From assembly GCA_903898855.1 (NCBI GenBank), contig CAIUHB010000137.1, positions 1 through 5,706 on the forward strand: 5,706 nucleotides of DNA, in the 5' to 3' direction. The notes under the pieces are model-generated. The model was given only the letters and a program-made list of their open reading frames with translations, was not told where the DNA came from and made no database searches. Every line of letters begins with the position of its first letter. Position 1 is the first letter of the stretch. This stretch comes from an uncultured Actinomycetes bacterium. GTDB lineage: Bacteria; Actinomycetota; Actinomycetes; Nanopelagicales; Nanopelagicaceae. Both the position numbers and the translations under genes were made by a program. Positions 1-5,706 of the stretch are shown here, piece by piece.

Positions 1-127
1 CTTCACCTTCATGGATGAGGCCGAGGAGGATGTGCTCGGTGCCGATGTAGTTGTGGTTGAGCATGCGAGCTTCTTCTTGCGCGAGTACAACGACTCGGCG
101 AGCTCGATCAGTAAAGCGCTCAAACAT
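1..127 (-). CDS. clpC: ATP-dependent Clp protease ATP-binding subunit ClpC (N-terminal fragment, runs off left edge)
   Basis: Only the first 42 codons are in the window. The translation opens [20 protein letters not shown] and continues through [23 protein letters not shown]. This is the start of the Clp N-terminal repeat domain of ClpC and is nearly invariant in actinobacteria. ClpC is a cytoplasmic AAA+ hexamer that unfolds substrates and feeds them to the ClpP peptidase; its N-domain binds adaptors and substrates. The ATG at 125-127 is supported by a perfect AGGAGG seven bases upstream. The ATPase domains lie outside the window. The fragment is about 56% GC by hand count of 1-120, clearly higher than most of the large gene upstream. 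The next gene upstream on the same strand ends 151 bases away, so clpC probably has its own promoter. The identification is very secure; nothing can be said about the rest of the gene. Confidence 0.96.
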   Translation of the reverse strand, partial: MFERFTDRARRVVVLAQEEARMLNHNYIGTEHILLGLIHEGE

Positions 128-134
128 CTCGGTA

Positions 135-140
135 CCTCCT
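135..140 (-). promoter_or_regulatory. Shine-Dalgarno sequence of clpC
   Basis: Read on the minus strand this is AGGAGG, a full match to the anti-SD core, separated from the clpC ATG by seven bases. It fixes the clpC start and contrasts with the weak ribosome-binding signal of the large gene upstream. Confidence 0.9.
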
Positions 141-198
141 GTGGGACTGGGTGGATCGGCTTAAGCCTAGCGGGGTTAGCGCTCGCCTTGCCTGCCCA

Positions 199-266
199 GA
201 ATTAGTGGCTGTTGGGAGGTAGAACCCAAAATATGGGGGTTTTATGCCCGAAAGAGCCACTTATTC
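199..266. repeat. Imperfect 12-base inverted repeat with a smaller nested hairpin, upstream of clpC
   Basis: The arm GAATTAGTGGCT at 199-210 is the reverse complement of AGCCACTTATTC at 255-266 at 11 of 12 positions. The 44 bases between the arms hold a second, shorter inverted repeat: AACCC at 223-227 and GGGTT at 237-241, with a nine-base loop. In RNA read from the minus strand, the two stems would be separated by internal-loop strands of 13 and 12 bases. The element starts 12 bases after the stop codon of the large gene and ends 71 bases before the clpC start. No U-tract follows on the minus strand, so it does not look like a standard intrinsic terminator. It could be a leader structure, a pair of operator half-sites, or a factor-assisted transcription end. 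The repeat is seen directly; its role is unknown. Confidence 0.55.
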
Positions 267-278
267 CCGTCAAAGGGC

Positions 279-596
279 CTACTTGTTGAACGCGTCGATT
301 CGGTAGCTCATACCTGTCCAGTAAACGCCCTTTGCCGGCTTTGGAGCTTTGCTCGAGTCCAGAGTTATCGTCGTGGTTTTGAGTGATTTATTGAAATTTT
401 TAGCAACTGCACAGAGCGCATTTGCCTGAGTGAGGGCGAGTTTTTTGGAGTAGGCAAGATCGCGAGTGGGTGTATAGACGTAGCCAATACACGTAAGAAT
501 AGTTCCAGTCTTCAAATTGGATACATACTTTTTCAAGTAAGCAGTATCGAAAGTCGAAAGCTTTAGATTCTGATTAACTGAGTACAGCGTAATCGT
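279..596 (-). other. Diverged OmpA-like C-terminal domain of the giant surface protein
   Basis: Residues 1634-1738 follow the helix. The segment LSTFDTAYLKKYVSNL, then ILTCIGYVYTP, then AYSKKLALTQANALCAVAKN has the layout of an OmpA-type peptidoglycan-binding domain: a helix, a strand ending in GY, and a helix with the N-x-x-LS-x-x-RA pattern. Two cysteines, 1669 and 1695, lie where the strand and second helix would pack. The Asp and Arg that bind diaminopimelate in classical OmpA domains are not evident: GYTD is replaced by GYVY and RA by QA. The domain may therefore keep the fold but bind something else. The assignment rests on pattern only and is moderately uncertain. Confidence 0.5.
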
Positions 597-3500
597 TGGG
601 ATAATTTTCAAGGAAGCTGCTTTGGCTGCTAGTGCAGCATCGGCTGTTGCTTTTGCTTGTGCTGCCGAGATTGCTGCTTGCTGAGCTTTAGCCAATGAGG
701 CTGCATCAGTTGCGGATTTAGCGTCAGCCGCTGCCTTGTCTCTTGCTGCTTGTAAGGCTGTTGCGGCTAGTGCTTCTGCAACTTTTACCGCAGCAGCATC
801 TAATGCCAACTGGTCCGCAATAGCTTTATCCTGTGCAGCTTTCAATATTTCCGCATCTTGGATCACTTTAAGTGCTGCTGCATCAGCTGCAACTTTATCT
901 GCAAGGGCTTTCGCCGCGGCGATTGTTGCCAAGCTATCAATAGCAGCCGGCCCAGAGGAGACGACTGGTGGTGCAATCACTGCGATCGGATTTACGACTA
1001 CAAGTACTGGATCATTTGTGATTTGAGAGGTGACCGATCCATCAGAAGTGGCGGTGCCAACCAGCGTGGAAACTCCTCCCACAATGCTGTAAACCTTTGC
1101 TCCAGCCTTAATTTCTGTATTTGTTAAAGTTACCGAAATTGGAAACGTGGTCGATGGGACAGAACCATCAGGTGACACCCAGGAAACAACAACCGTCAAT
1201 GGTGAGCTCCCTGCCCCAGTTATAAGCGCCAACTCCGTGCTTGGATCCGTGAGAATATTTATCGATATCCCAGTCGTACTAGGGAGGGCATTTGCTGGGA
1301 TTGTCACTGAAGCTGCATTCGAGCCATTGGAGAAGCTCAGTGTTTGGCTTAAGACTGGATTAGCGTAAAAAGTTCCACCCATGGCAATTAATTTCGACGG
1401 CGCTATGCCAATTAATGAGGTACTTTGCAGGATCGAAGTGACGGTTGCAGAATCAGAAGCCTCCAAGAAATTAGAAGATGCCGCGCTCCCCATAACTACA
1501 TGGCACTCTCCTGCGGCAAAGAATGAAATTAGACCAGTAACACCATTTACGGTGCAGATTGAAATAGAAGAAGTAGTCGAGAAGTTCAACGGTGATGTGC
1601 CTGTTGTAGTCGCAACTGTTGCAGATTCAGTCACTCCAGGTGAAAGAATCACGACACCACTATTAGGGTAAACCAGGGTCAAAACCGGCGCAATTTTAGT
1701 AATTACAAAATTTGCTGGCACATATGTAATGAGATAATTGGAATTACTTAAACTACCCTGCAAAATTTGATATGAACCTGCATCTGATCCAGGATCTCGA
1801 CTCAACCCTCCAGTCAAAATATCTCCACCAATAAGCGAACTACTTGTGATGCTATAAGTAAGAGCTGGTTCGATTGACGTATTGAAATTCATGGTTTTGG
1901 CATCAGCCGTGACTGTAATTGGACGTGCAGAAATTAAGAAGGTTCTGGTTACCGGAGCTGCAGCCGCAATATTCAGGTTGCCTGTTTGGTTCGCAGTTAA
2001 AGAACAACTTCCTACTCTTAGGAATCGGATGGACGAGCCATTCACACCAGTCGCCGTACATGCAGAATCAGAAGCCGCGGTAAAACTTACGTTCAAGCTT
2101 TGATCGGTTATAGCATCTACAGTAAAGGTGTCTCCTGAATATTGTTGAGAAGGTATCGCATTAAACGTTATGGCTTGCGGTGCTTGTGAAATTACCAATG
2201 CAGCATTTACTCCATAGGTGACAGAGTATCCGGAGCTAGGTATAGCGCCACTGCAATGGACTACGTACCTACCTACCGAAGTAGTACTTGTTAGAGCAAT
2301 TACGTTTGAGTAGGTAATATCGGTTTCAGAATAGAGTGAACAATTTGGGCTTGCATCTAAATGACCCGTCGGGCTTTGGGTATTTCCGATTGAGGGAGTA
2401 GACCCACGAAAAGTCATCGTTGAACTACTTATTGACGGTGCAATTGTCACAACTGTCGTGAGAATGCTCGCACTGAGCCCAGATGGTTGAGAGAGTGTGT
2501 AATTACCAGCAGCACTTCCTGAGAGGGTGTACCCGGTGGCCGTCATGCCAACACCAGTTCCCACGCCAGCTGATGCAAAGATGAAACTTGCTCCAGATGT
2601 CACCAAAGTCACGGTTGCACTATCACTAGATATCACTCCAGAGAGACTGGCAGTGCCTGAGGCTGTGGCAGTTCGAGAACCGTCATAGGACTTATCAACT
2701 CCGCTAAGTCCAGTGATGGTGAGGGCTATCTTGCTCACGCTAAAAGTTTGCGATTGTTGAACTGCAGGTAAGTAATTGACTATATCGCCACTGTCGTCCG
2801 CGGTAATCGTACAGTTTCCTGCACTGAGGATTGTTAAAGCACCTGATGTCGAGTTCACACTACAGACCAAGGGTGTCGCTGTACCAAATACGATAGTTCC
2901 AACTGCGAGAGGAGTTGTAAACGCATTTACCGAGTGCGTGCCCGCGCTTTCTCCATATGAAATACCTGATGGGGCAGCCCCAAAGCTTAAGTTTGTATTA
3001 GGCAGAGCTGACCACTCAGCAAAAAGAACTGTGTCGGCGGAAATTGTTACACCTGTTGCTCCAGAGGCATAGTGCATTCCAGAACCGTCGGGAAGAGTAT
3101 TCCAGCCTGTAAATTTGAAGTTAGTCCTGACAAGTGATCCAGTATTTGCGGCGAGCATTAGGGCGCTCCCACCATAAACGTAACTTTGTCCCGATGGTGC
3201 TGAACCGCCTGTGTTGCTGTTGCCTGTATAGAGAATTACATAGGTAGCCGCTGCCCATTGCGCGTATAAAACAGTACTTGTTGTGAATTTCGCGCCAGTT
3301 GCACCCAACGCGTAGGACGTCCCAGTTCCGTTTGCGACTGAATTCCAACCAGTAAGGCTGTAGCCCTGTTTTGCTAAATTCCCCGTGTTTGTCTGAATTG
3401 TTAGGTCTGGGCCGCCTGCGTAGTAGGGCTGAGAACTAGGGACTGTTCCAGAATCGCTGGTATTTCCATTATAAGAAATAGTCAGATCCTGGCTCCACAG

Positions 3501-5441
3501 GGCGAAAAGTGTAATTGGTGCAGCAAAACTATAGGTGTAGCCGCTGCTGTAGTTTACTCCAGTTCCATTCGCAAGTGTATTCCAATTTAGAAAGTGGTAA
3601 TCATTTCTTGCGAAAGTATTCAGATTGAGAACTGTATTTGAACTTGCCGTCTGACTACCCATTGTTCCAGATCCACCATTTGCATTAAATGTCACCAAAT
3701 TCGGCGCCTGTACAGCCCACAGTGCAAAGAGCGTGAGATCAGAGGAAAAATTATAATTTTGGCCATCTAAATAAGTTGCAGCGCCAGATCCTGAAGTGTT
3801 CCATCCAAGAAAATTATAGCCAGTTCGGGAAAATCCATTTAAGTTAAGCGGTTGAGTAGAAGAAGCAGTCTGAGAACTTGTTGATCCGCTAGTAGCTCCA
3901 TTACCGAGAAAAGTTACGGTGTGAGATACGACAATTACGCTCCACTGTGCGTACAACGTAGCATTAACAGTAAATGGAAAGCTTGCATTGTCGCTATAAG
4001 AATAACCAGTCCCACCGCTCACGGTATTCCAACCTGTGAACAAGTATCCCGATCTAATGAATGTGTTAGGAGTCAACGCAGTTGCACTTCCAGCAACTTG
4101 GTCAGCCATCGTTCCACTTCCACCATTTGCATTAAAGGTCACTGTCTTATTTACACCAGCAGTCCATTTTGCAAAGAGTGTTAAATCATTACTCGTCGTA
4201 ATATTTGCAGAATCCGCATAATTTGTTCCTGAGCCGTCTGCAGCCGTATTCCATCCGGAAAAGACATATCCAGACCTCGTGAAACTATTTGCCGTGAGCG
4301 GAGTGGAAATTCCGCTAGTAACTGATTGAGTAGATGTGCTCGAAGGAGTTTGGTTGGAATTGAAGGTGATAGTTTTTATATTAAGTGCAGCAACGTAGCG
4401 GAGAACGACGATTCCAGAGCCGCCTGCGCCCGCGTTATAATCTTCCGGATCAGTTCCGCCACCTCCACCACCAGTATTTGACGCACCTGCCGTGGCATTT
4501 GCACGAATTCCTTGCCCACTTCCAGAATAGCCATATGAGCTTCCTCGGCCGCCACCACCAAGCCCGCCTGAACCGCCACCATTTAAGACCGGTGTTAAAC
4601 CGTTGCAGTAATAATTAGAGTCTGAAGTGCCTGGAGCATTAAGGCCACAATAGGAATTTGTGTTTTCATTTAAGCCACCACCCCCGCCGCCTGCGTAGTA
4701 AGTAGGAGTTCCTGTTATGGAACTGGAGAGACCATTACCTCCATTTCCTCCAATGTGATACAAAATTGTATTTCCACCTGCGCCACCAGCGCCGCCGCCA
4801 CCTGCTCCGCCACCGTACCCAGGGTGGGTACTTGGAGCGCCATTACTGCCTTGACCGGGAGTTCCGGCTGCACCACATGCACCAACCGTTACATTCGTAC
4901 AGTCGTAACGCGAACCACCACCACTTCCACCGGTGGCTGCAACTTTATTTCCTTGTCCACCTGCTCCGCCACCTTTTGCAGTAATGGCTCCAAAAACCGA
5001 ATCGCTACCATTTGTAGAATCGACGCCGCCACTGGCATTACCACCGCGTCCACCAGTACCGCCCCCACCTACTGTGATTGTGTACGCATTTCCTGAAGTG
5101 ACTGAATAATTAGATCCTTGAAGTAAACCTCCGGCTCCGCCTCCACCCGAACCGCCGCCGCCACCACCACCGACAACCAGATAATCAACAGACGCTGTAC
5201 CAAGTGGAATCGTTGCAGAATAAGAACCAGTTCCAAGAAATTGAACAACACAGTAAATTCCGCTCAACGTAACGGACACTGTCGATGAGTTAACTGCTCC
5301 CGATCCAGTAACGGCTATTTGGCAATTGCTACTTGAATCTGAAAGTACCGATGCGTGAGCAACGGAGGGTTGAGCGATAACGAGAAAATTAAAGAGAAAT
5401 ATCCATGTAAGCGCGACACTAAGCTTGCGTCCCAAGGGCAT
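279..5441 (-). CDS. Giant secreted multi-domain surface protein (Gly-rich, InlB-type repeats, Ig/MBG-like modules, Ala-rich stalk, OmpA-like C-terminus)
   Basis: This is one uninterrupted frame; residues here are numbered from the upstream in-frame ATG at 5495 (1738 codons). The order is: signal peptide 19-48; Gly-rich domain about 104-367; six InlB-type repeats 374-828; Ig-like module 832-922; YDG-like 923-1012; beta module 1013-1103; Ig-like 1104-1190; MBG-like 1191-1267; Ig-like 1268-1356; beta module with VTIPANALP 1357-1510; Ala-rich helix 1519-1630; diverged OmpA-like domain 1634-1738. No catalytic motif, LPxTG signal or C-terminal membrane helix is visible. I infer an extracellular adhesin or stalk protein. 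Start choice: the ATG at 5441 (residue 19) gives a typical Sec signal with a short basic n-region (MPLGRK). Its SD is weak (GGAA, 11-base gap). A TTG at 5450 has GGGGAT six bases upstream and is a fair alternative. The ATG at 5495 would add 18 residues in front of the signal. Exact function and ligand are unknown. Confidence 0.9.
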   Translation of the reverse strand: MPLGRKLSVALTWIFLFNFLVIAQPSVAHASVLSDSSSNCQIAVTGSGAVNSSTVSVTLSGIYCVVQFLGTGSYSATIPLGTASVDYLVVGGGGGGGSGGGGAGGLLQGSNYSVTSGNAYTITVGGGGTGGRGGNASGGVDSTNGSDSVFGAITAKGGGAGGQGNKVAATGGSGGGSRYDCTNVTVGACGAAGTPGQGSNGAPSTHPGYGGGAGGGGAGGAGGNTILYHIGGNGGNGLSSSITGTPTYYAGGGGGGLNENTNSYCGLNAPGTSDSNYYCNGLTPVLNGGGSGGLGGGGRGSSYGYSGSGQGIRANATAGASNTGGGGGGTDPEDYNAGAGGSGIVVLRYVAALNIKTITFNSNQTPSSTSTQSVTSGISTPLTANSFTRSGYVFSGWNTAADGSGTNYADSANITTSNDLTLFAKWTAGVNKTVTFNANGGSGTMADQVAGSATALTPNTFIRSGYLFTGWNTVSGGTGYSYSDNASFPFTVNATLYAQWSVIVVSHTVTFLGNGATSGSTSSQTASSTQPLNLNGFSRTGYNFLGWNTSGSGAATYLDGQNYNFSSDLTLFALWAVQAPNLVTFNANGGSGTMGSQTASSNTVLNLNTFARNDYHFLNWNTLANGTGVNYSSGYTYSFAAPITLFALWSQDLTISYNGNTSDSGTVPSSQPYYAGGPDLTIQTNTGNLAKQGYSLTGWNSVANGTGTSYALGATGAKFTTSTVLYAQWAAATYVILYTGNSNTGGSAPSGQSYVYGGSALMLAANTGSLVRTNFKFTGWNTLPDGSGMHYASGATGVTISADTVLFAEWSALPNTNLSFGAAPSGISYGESAGTHSVNAFTTPLAVGTIVFGTATPLVCSVNSTSGALTILSAGNCTITADDSGDIVNYLPAVQQSQTFSVSKIALTITGLSGVDKSYDGSRTATASGTASLSGVISSDSATVTLVTSGASFIFASAGVGTGVGMTATGYTLSGSAAGNYTLSQPSGLSASILTTVVTIAPSISSSTMTFRGSTPSIGNTQSPTGHLDASPNCSLYSETDITYSNVIALTSTTSVGRYVVHCSGAIPSSGYSVTYGVNAALVISQAPQAITFNAIPSQQYSGDTFTVDAITDQSLNVSFTAASDSACTATGVNGSSIRFLRVGSCSLTANQTGNLNIAAAAPVTRTFLISARPITVTADAKTMNFNTSIEPALTYSITSSSLIGGDILTGGLSRDPGSDAGSYQILQGSLSNSNYLITYVPANFVITKIAPVLTLVYPNSGVVILSPGVTESATVATTTGTSPLNFSTTSSISICTVNGVTGLISFFAAGECHVVMGSAASSNFLEASDSATVTSILQSTSLIGIAPSKLIAMGGTFYANPVLSQTLSFSNGSNAASVTIPANALPSTTGISINILTDPSTELALITGAGSSPLTVVVSWVSPDGSVPSTTFPISVTLTNTEIKAGAKVYSIVGGVSTLVGTATSDGSVTSQITNDPVLVVVNPIAVIAPPVVSSGPAAIDSLATIAAAKALADKVAADAAALKVIQDAEILKAAQDKAIADQLALDAAAVKVAEALAATALQAARDKAAADAKSATDAASLAKAQQAAISAAQAKATADAALAAKAASLKIIPTITLYSVNQNLKLSTFDTAYLKKYVSNLKTGTILTCIGYVYTPTRDLAYSKKLALTQANALCAVAKNFNKSLKTTTITLDSSKAPKPAKGVYWTGMSYRIDAFNK
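606..941 (-). other. Ala-rich helical stalk of the giant surface protein
   Basis: Residues 1519-1630 contain 49 alanines in 112 residues, mixed with regularly spaced Lys, Asp, Gln and Leu. There is no proline, glycine, tryptophan or cysteine, in sharp contrast to the beta modules before it. This suits a long continuous helix or coiled coil; at 1.5 angstrom per residue it would span about 17 nm. It sits between the last beta module and the C-terminal domain, so a spacer role crossing the cell-wall zone is likely. That role is an inference from composition and position. Confidence 0.75.
1428..3002 (-). other. Six tandem Ig-like, YDG and MBG-like beta modules in the giant surface protein
   Basis: The modules cover residues 832-1356. 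Module 1 (832-922), module 4 (1104-1190, with QAITF and SGDTFTV) and module 6 (1268-1356) are Ig-like. Each carries two cysteines 17-18 residues apart: 878/895, 1146/1164 and 1314/1331. The pattern is C-x-V or C-T-A, then a Gly-containing turn, then GxC before a final strand. Module 2 (923-1012) contains KSYDGSRTATA, the signature of the YDG domain. Module 5 (1191-1267) matches MBG-like domains (ITVTADAKT, PALTYSITS, GSYQILQGSL, NYLITYVPANFVIT), although the usual YG before the acidic-Pro step is replaced by NFNTSIEP. Module 3 (1013-1103) is beta-rich with one cysteine pair (1052/1081). These modules occur in long bacterial surface proteins as stacked beta-sandwiches. Confidence 0.75.
3012..4376 (-). 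repeat. Six tandem InlB-type (Listeria-Bacteroides, Flg_new) repeats in the giant surface protein
   Basis: The approximate repeat borders are residues 374-444, 450-518, 525-593, 600-667, 670-747 and 751-828. Each has the InlB B-repeat pattern: an opening strand such as VTFNANGGSGTM, then F-x-R-x-GY-x-F-x-GWNT, G-x-G-x-x-Y, and a closing L-(F/Y)-A-x-W. The first Trp of each repeat falls at 415, 489, 565, 638, 717 and 798, and the closing Trp 28-30 residues later. Repeats 1-4 are 68-71 residues long. Repeats 5-6 are 78 residues and share an NTG-x-L insert and a YA-x-GATG motif, forming a second subtype. Repeat 4 has NWNT instead of GWNT. In InlB this repeat has a small beta-grasp fold and is seen in cell-surface proteins. 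Here the array probably acts as a spacer or binding arm. Confidence 0.92.
4395..5186 (-). other. Glycine-rich domain of the giant surface protein
   Basis: Residues 104-367 start with DYLVVGGGGGGG and end with GGSGIVVLRY. These boundaries are typical of the Gly-rich domain found in phage tail-fibre-like proteins and large bacterial surface proteins. Between them lie many runs of three to seven glycines and four cysteines (199, 207, 283, 297), which might form short disulfide loops. The DNA is GC-rich (39 of 60 bases in 4801-4860) because of GGN codons, unlike the rest of the gene. Known examples of such Gly-rich folds are thought to be packed polyglycine helices; that this one folds the same way is inference. 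Confidence 0.75.
5352..5441 (-). other. Sec signal peptide of the giant surface protein
   Basis: The segment has a basic n-region (MPLGRK), a hydrophobic core (VALTWIFLFNFLVIA) and the c-region QPSVAHA, with an A-x-A motif before serine. Cleavage is predicted after residue 48 in the long-frame numbering (AHA|SV). There is no lipobox cysteine, so it is not a lipoprotein. This places the rest of the protein outside the cytoplasmic membrane. Confidence 0.88.
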
Positions 5442-5534
5442 TGTGATCAAAGTTCCATCCCCGAGACAGGTAAATCCCGTTCGCTGACTATACATGACCT
5501 GATTGATCAGCCTTCGGTGCGCCTTCGCTCCCTC

Positions 5535-5706
5535 TTAAAGAATTCGGAGCATTCGGGTATTGCCAAGGGTATTCGGCTTAGCCGTCTCAAGATCTAAGAA
5601 CTCGGCCACACCGGCATCGTAGGAACGTAAGAGCTCCTGATAGACATCCGGCTCAACCGGTGTTCCCTCGATCTCAACAAAGCCGTGTTTTCCAAAGAAC
5701 TCAGTC
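5535..5706 (-). CDS. argA: Amino-acid N-acetyltransferase (N-acetylglutamate synthase, GNAT family), C-terminal fragment
   Basis: The last 56 codons of a gene entering from the right edge are present, ending in TAA at 5535-5537. The translation begins TEFFGKHGFVEIEGTPVE and continues through LLRSYDAGVAEFLDLE to KPNTLGNTRMLRIL. From memory this closely parallels the C-terminus of Mycobacterium tuberculosis Rv2747 (TEFF-x-x-HGF-x-EIEGTPV, SYD-x-GVAEFLDL, KPN-x-LGN-x-RML). That protein is the short actinobacterial L-glutamate/L-glutamine N-acetyltransferase. It transfers the acetyl group from acetyl-CoA to glutamate in the first step of arginine biosynthesis, in the cytoplasm. The acetyl-CoA binding loop lies outside the window. 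The stop codon is 93 bases before the preferred start of the giant gene, or 39 before its most upstream ATG. The family call is strong; the exact substrate cannot be read from this part. Confidence 0.87.
   Translation of the reverse strand, partial: TEFFGKHGFVEIEGTPVEPDVYQELLRSYDAGVAEFLDLETAKPNTLGNTRMLRIL

Noticed and set aside
168..190. ClgR operator near TTAGCGCTCGCC upstream of clpC
   Set aside because: ClgR sites need CGCY and RGCG half-sites in the correct order and spacing; here the GC-rich half-sites are in the wrong arrangement.
11..205. Plus-strand open frame of 64 codons at the left edge
   Set aside because: It is antisense to the secure clpC start and its SD sequence, with no ribosome-binding site of its own and no recognisable product.
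201..229. Possible clpC promoter: TTGGGT (224-229), 17-base spacer, ACTAAT (201-206) on the minus strand
   Set aside because: Spacing is right, but only three and four bases match the consensus hexamers, and it overlaps the inverted repeat; this is too weak to annotate.
252..267. SigR/SigH-type promoter upstream of clpC suggested by GGGAAT on the minus strand (263-268)
   Set aside because: The required GTT about 18 bases downstream is absent; the sequence there is TAAAAC-like.
242..278. Intrinsic terminator just after the giant gene (GCCC near 275-278 pairing with GGGC near 246-249)
   Set aside because: The stem is only four base pairs with a long loop and no following U-tract, so it does not meet the usual pattern.
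4755..5096. Long plus-strand open frames lying opposite the giant gene (for example 736-1026, 4385-4618 and 4755-5096)
   Set aside because: They are low-complexity antisense reflections of Ala-rich and Gly-rich codons (runs of Ala, Thr, His), have no recognisable domain, and overlap a well-supported gene along their whole length.
5487..5492. TATAGT on the minus strand as a -10 box for the giant gene
   Set aside because: It would fit a start at 5441 with a roughly 40-base leader, but no -35-like hexamer lies 16-18 bases upstream (GAAGGC region) and no extended -10 TG is correctly placed.
5504..5515. Short palindrome CTGATCAATCAG-type sequence between argA and the giant gene
   Set aside because: Five-base arms with a two-base centre are expected by chance and have no terminator or operator context.

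Overview
The window looks like a chromosome segment from an actinobacterium of moderate GC. Both partial flanking genes have strongly actinobacterial sequences: the C-terminus of an Rv2747-type amino-acid N-acetyltransferase (argA) and the N-terminus of the AAA+ chaperone ClpC. I infer a low-GC aquatic lineage, such as the acI/Nanopelagicales group or a small freshwater Microbacteriaceae relative. This rests on the moderate GC and on a giant Gly-rich/InlB-repeat/Ig-like protein of a kind I associate with such genomes. The lineage is a guess; the phylum is fairly secure.

Layout: all genes lie on the minus strand, so transcription runs from right to left. At the right edge (5535-5706) is the 3' end of argA. 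A 93-base gap (5442-5534) follows, then one very large gene fills 279-5441. A 151-base intergenic region (128-278) carries an imperfect 12-base inverted repeat and the clpC Shine-Dalgarno. The first 42 codons of clpC run off the left edge (1-127). No RNA gene, IS element, CRISPR array or clear intrinsic terminator was seen.

The large gene encodes a secreted, apparently non-enzymatic mosaic surface protein of about 1720 residues. From the N-terminus it has a Sec signal peptide, a roughly 260-residue Gly-rich domain ending in GIVVLRY, six InlB-type (Listeria-Bacteroides) repeats, and a run of Ig-like, YDG and MBG-like beta modules. These are followed by a beta module with a VTIPANALP motif, a roughly 112-residue Ala-rich helical stalk, and a diverged OmpA-like C-terminal domain. 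This looks like an adhesin or stalk protein: variable binding modules outside, a rigid spacer, and a C-terminal domain that may sit at the cell wall. Its base composition is patchy and mostly lower in GC than its neighbours, so it may be an accessory insertion between two conserved housekeeping genes. The three genes are not obviously linked in function.
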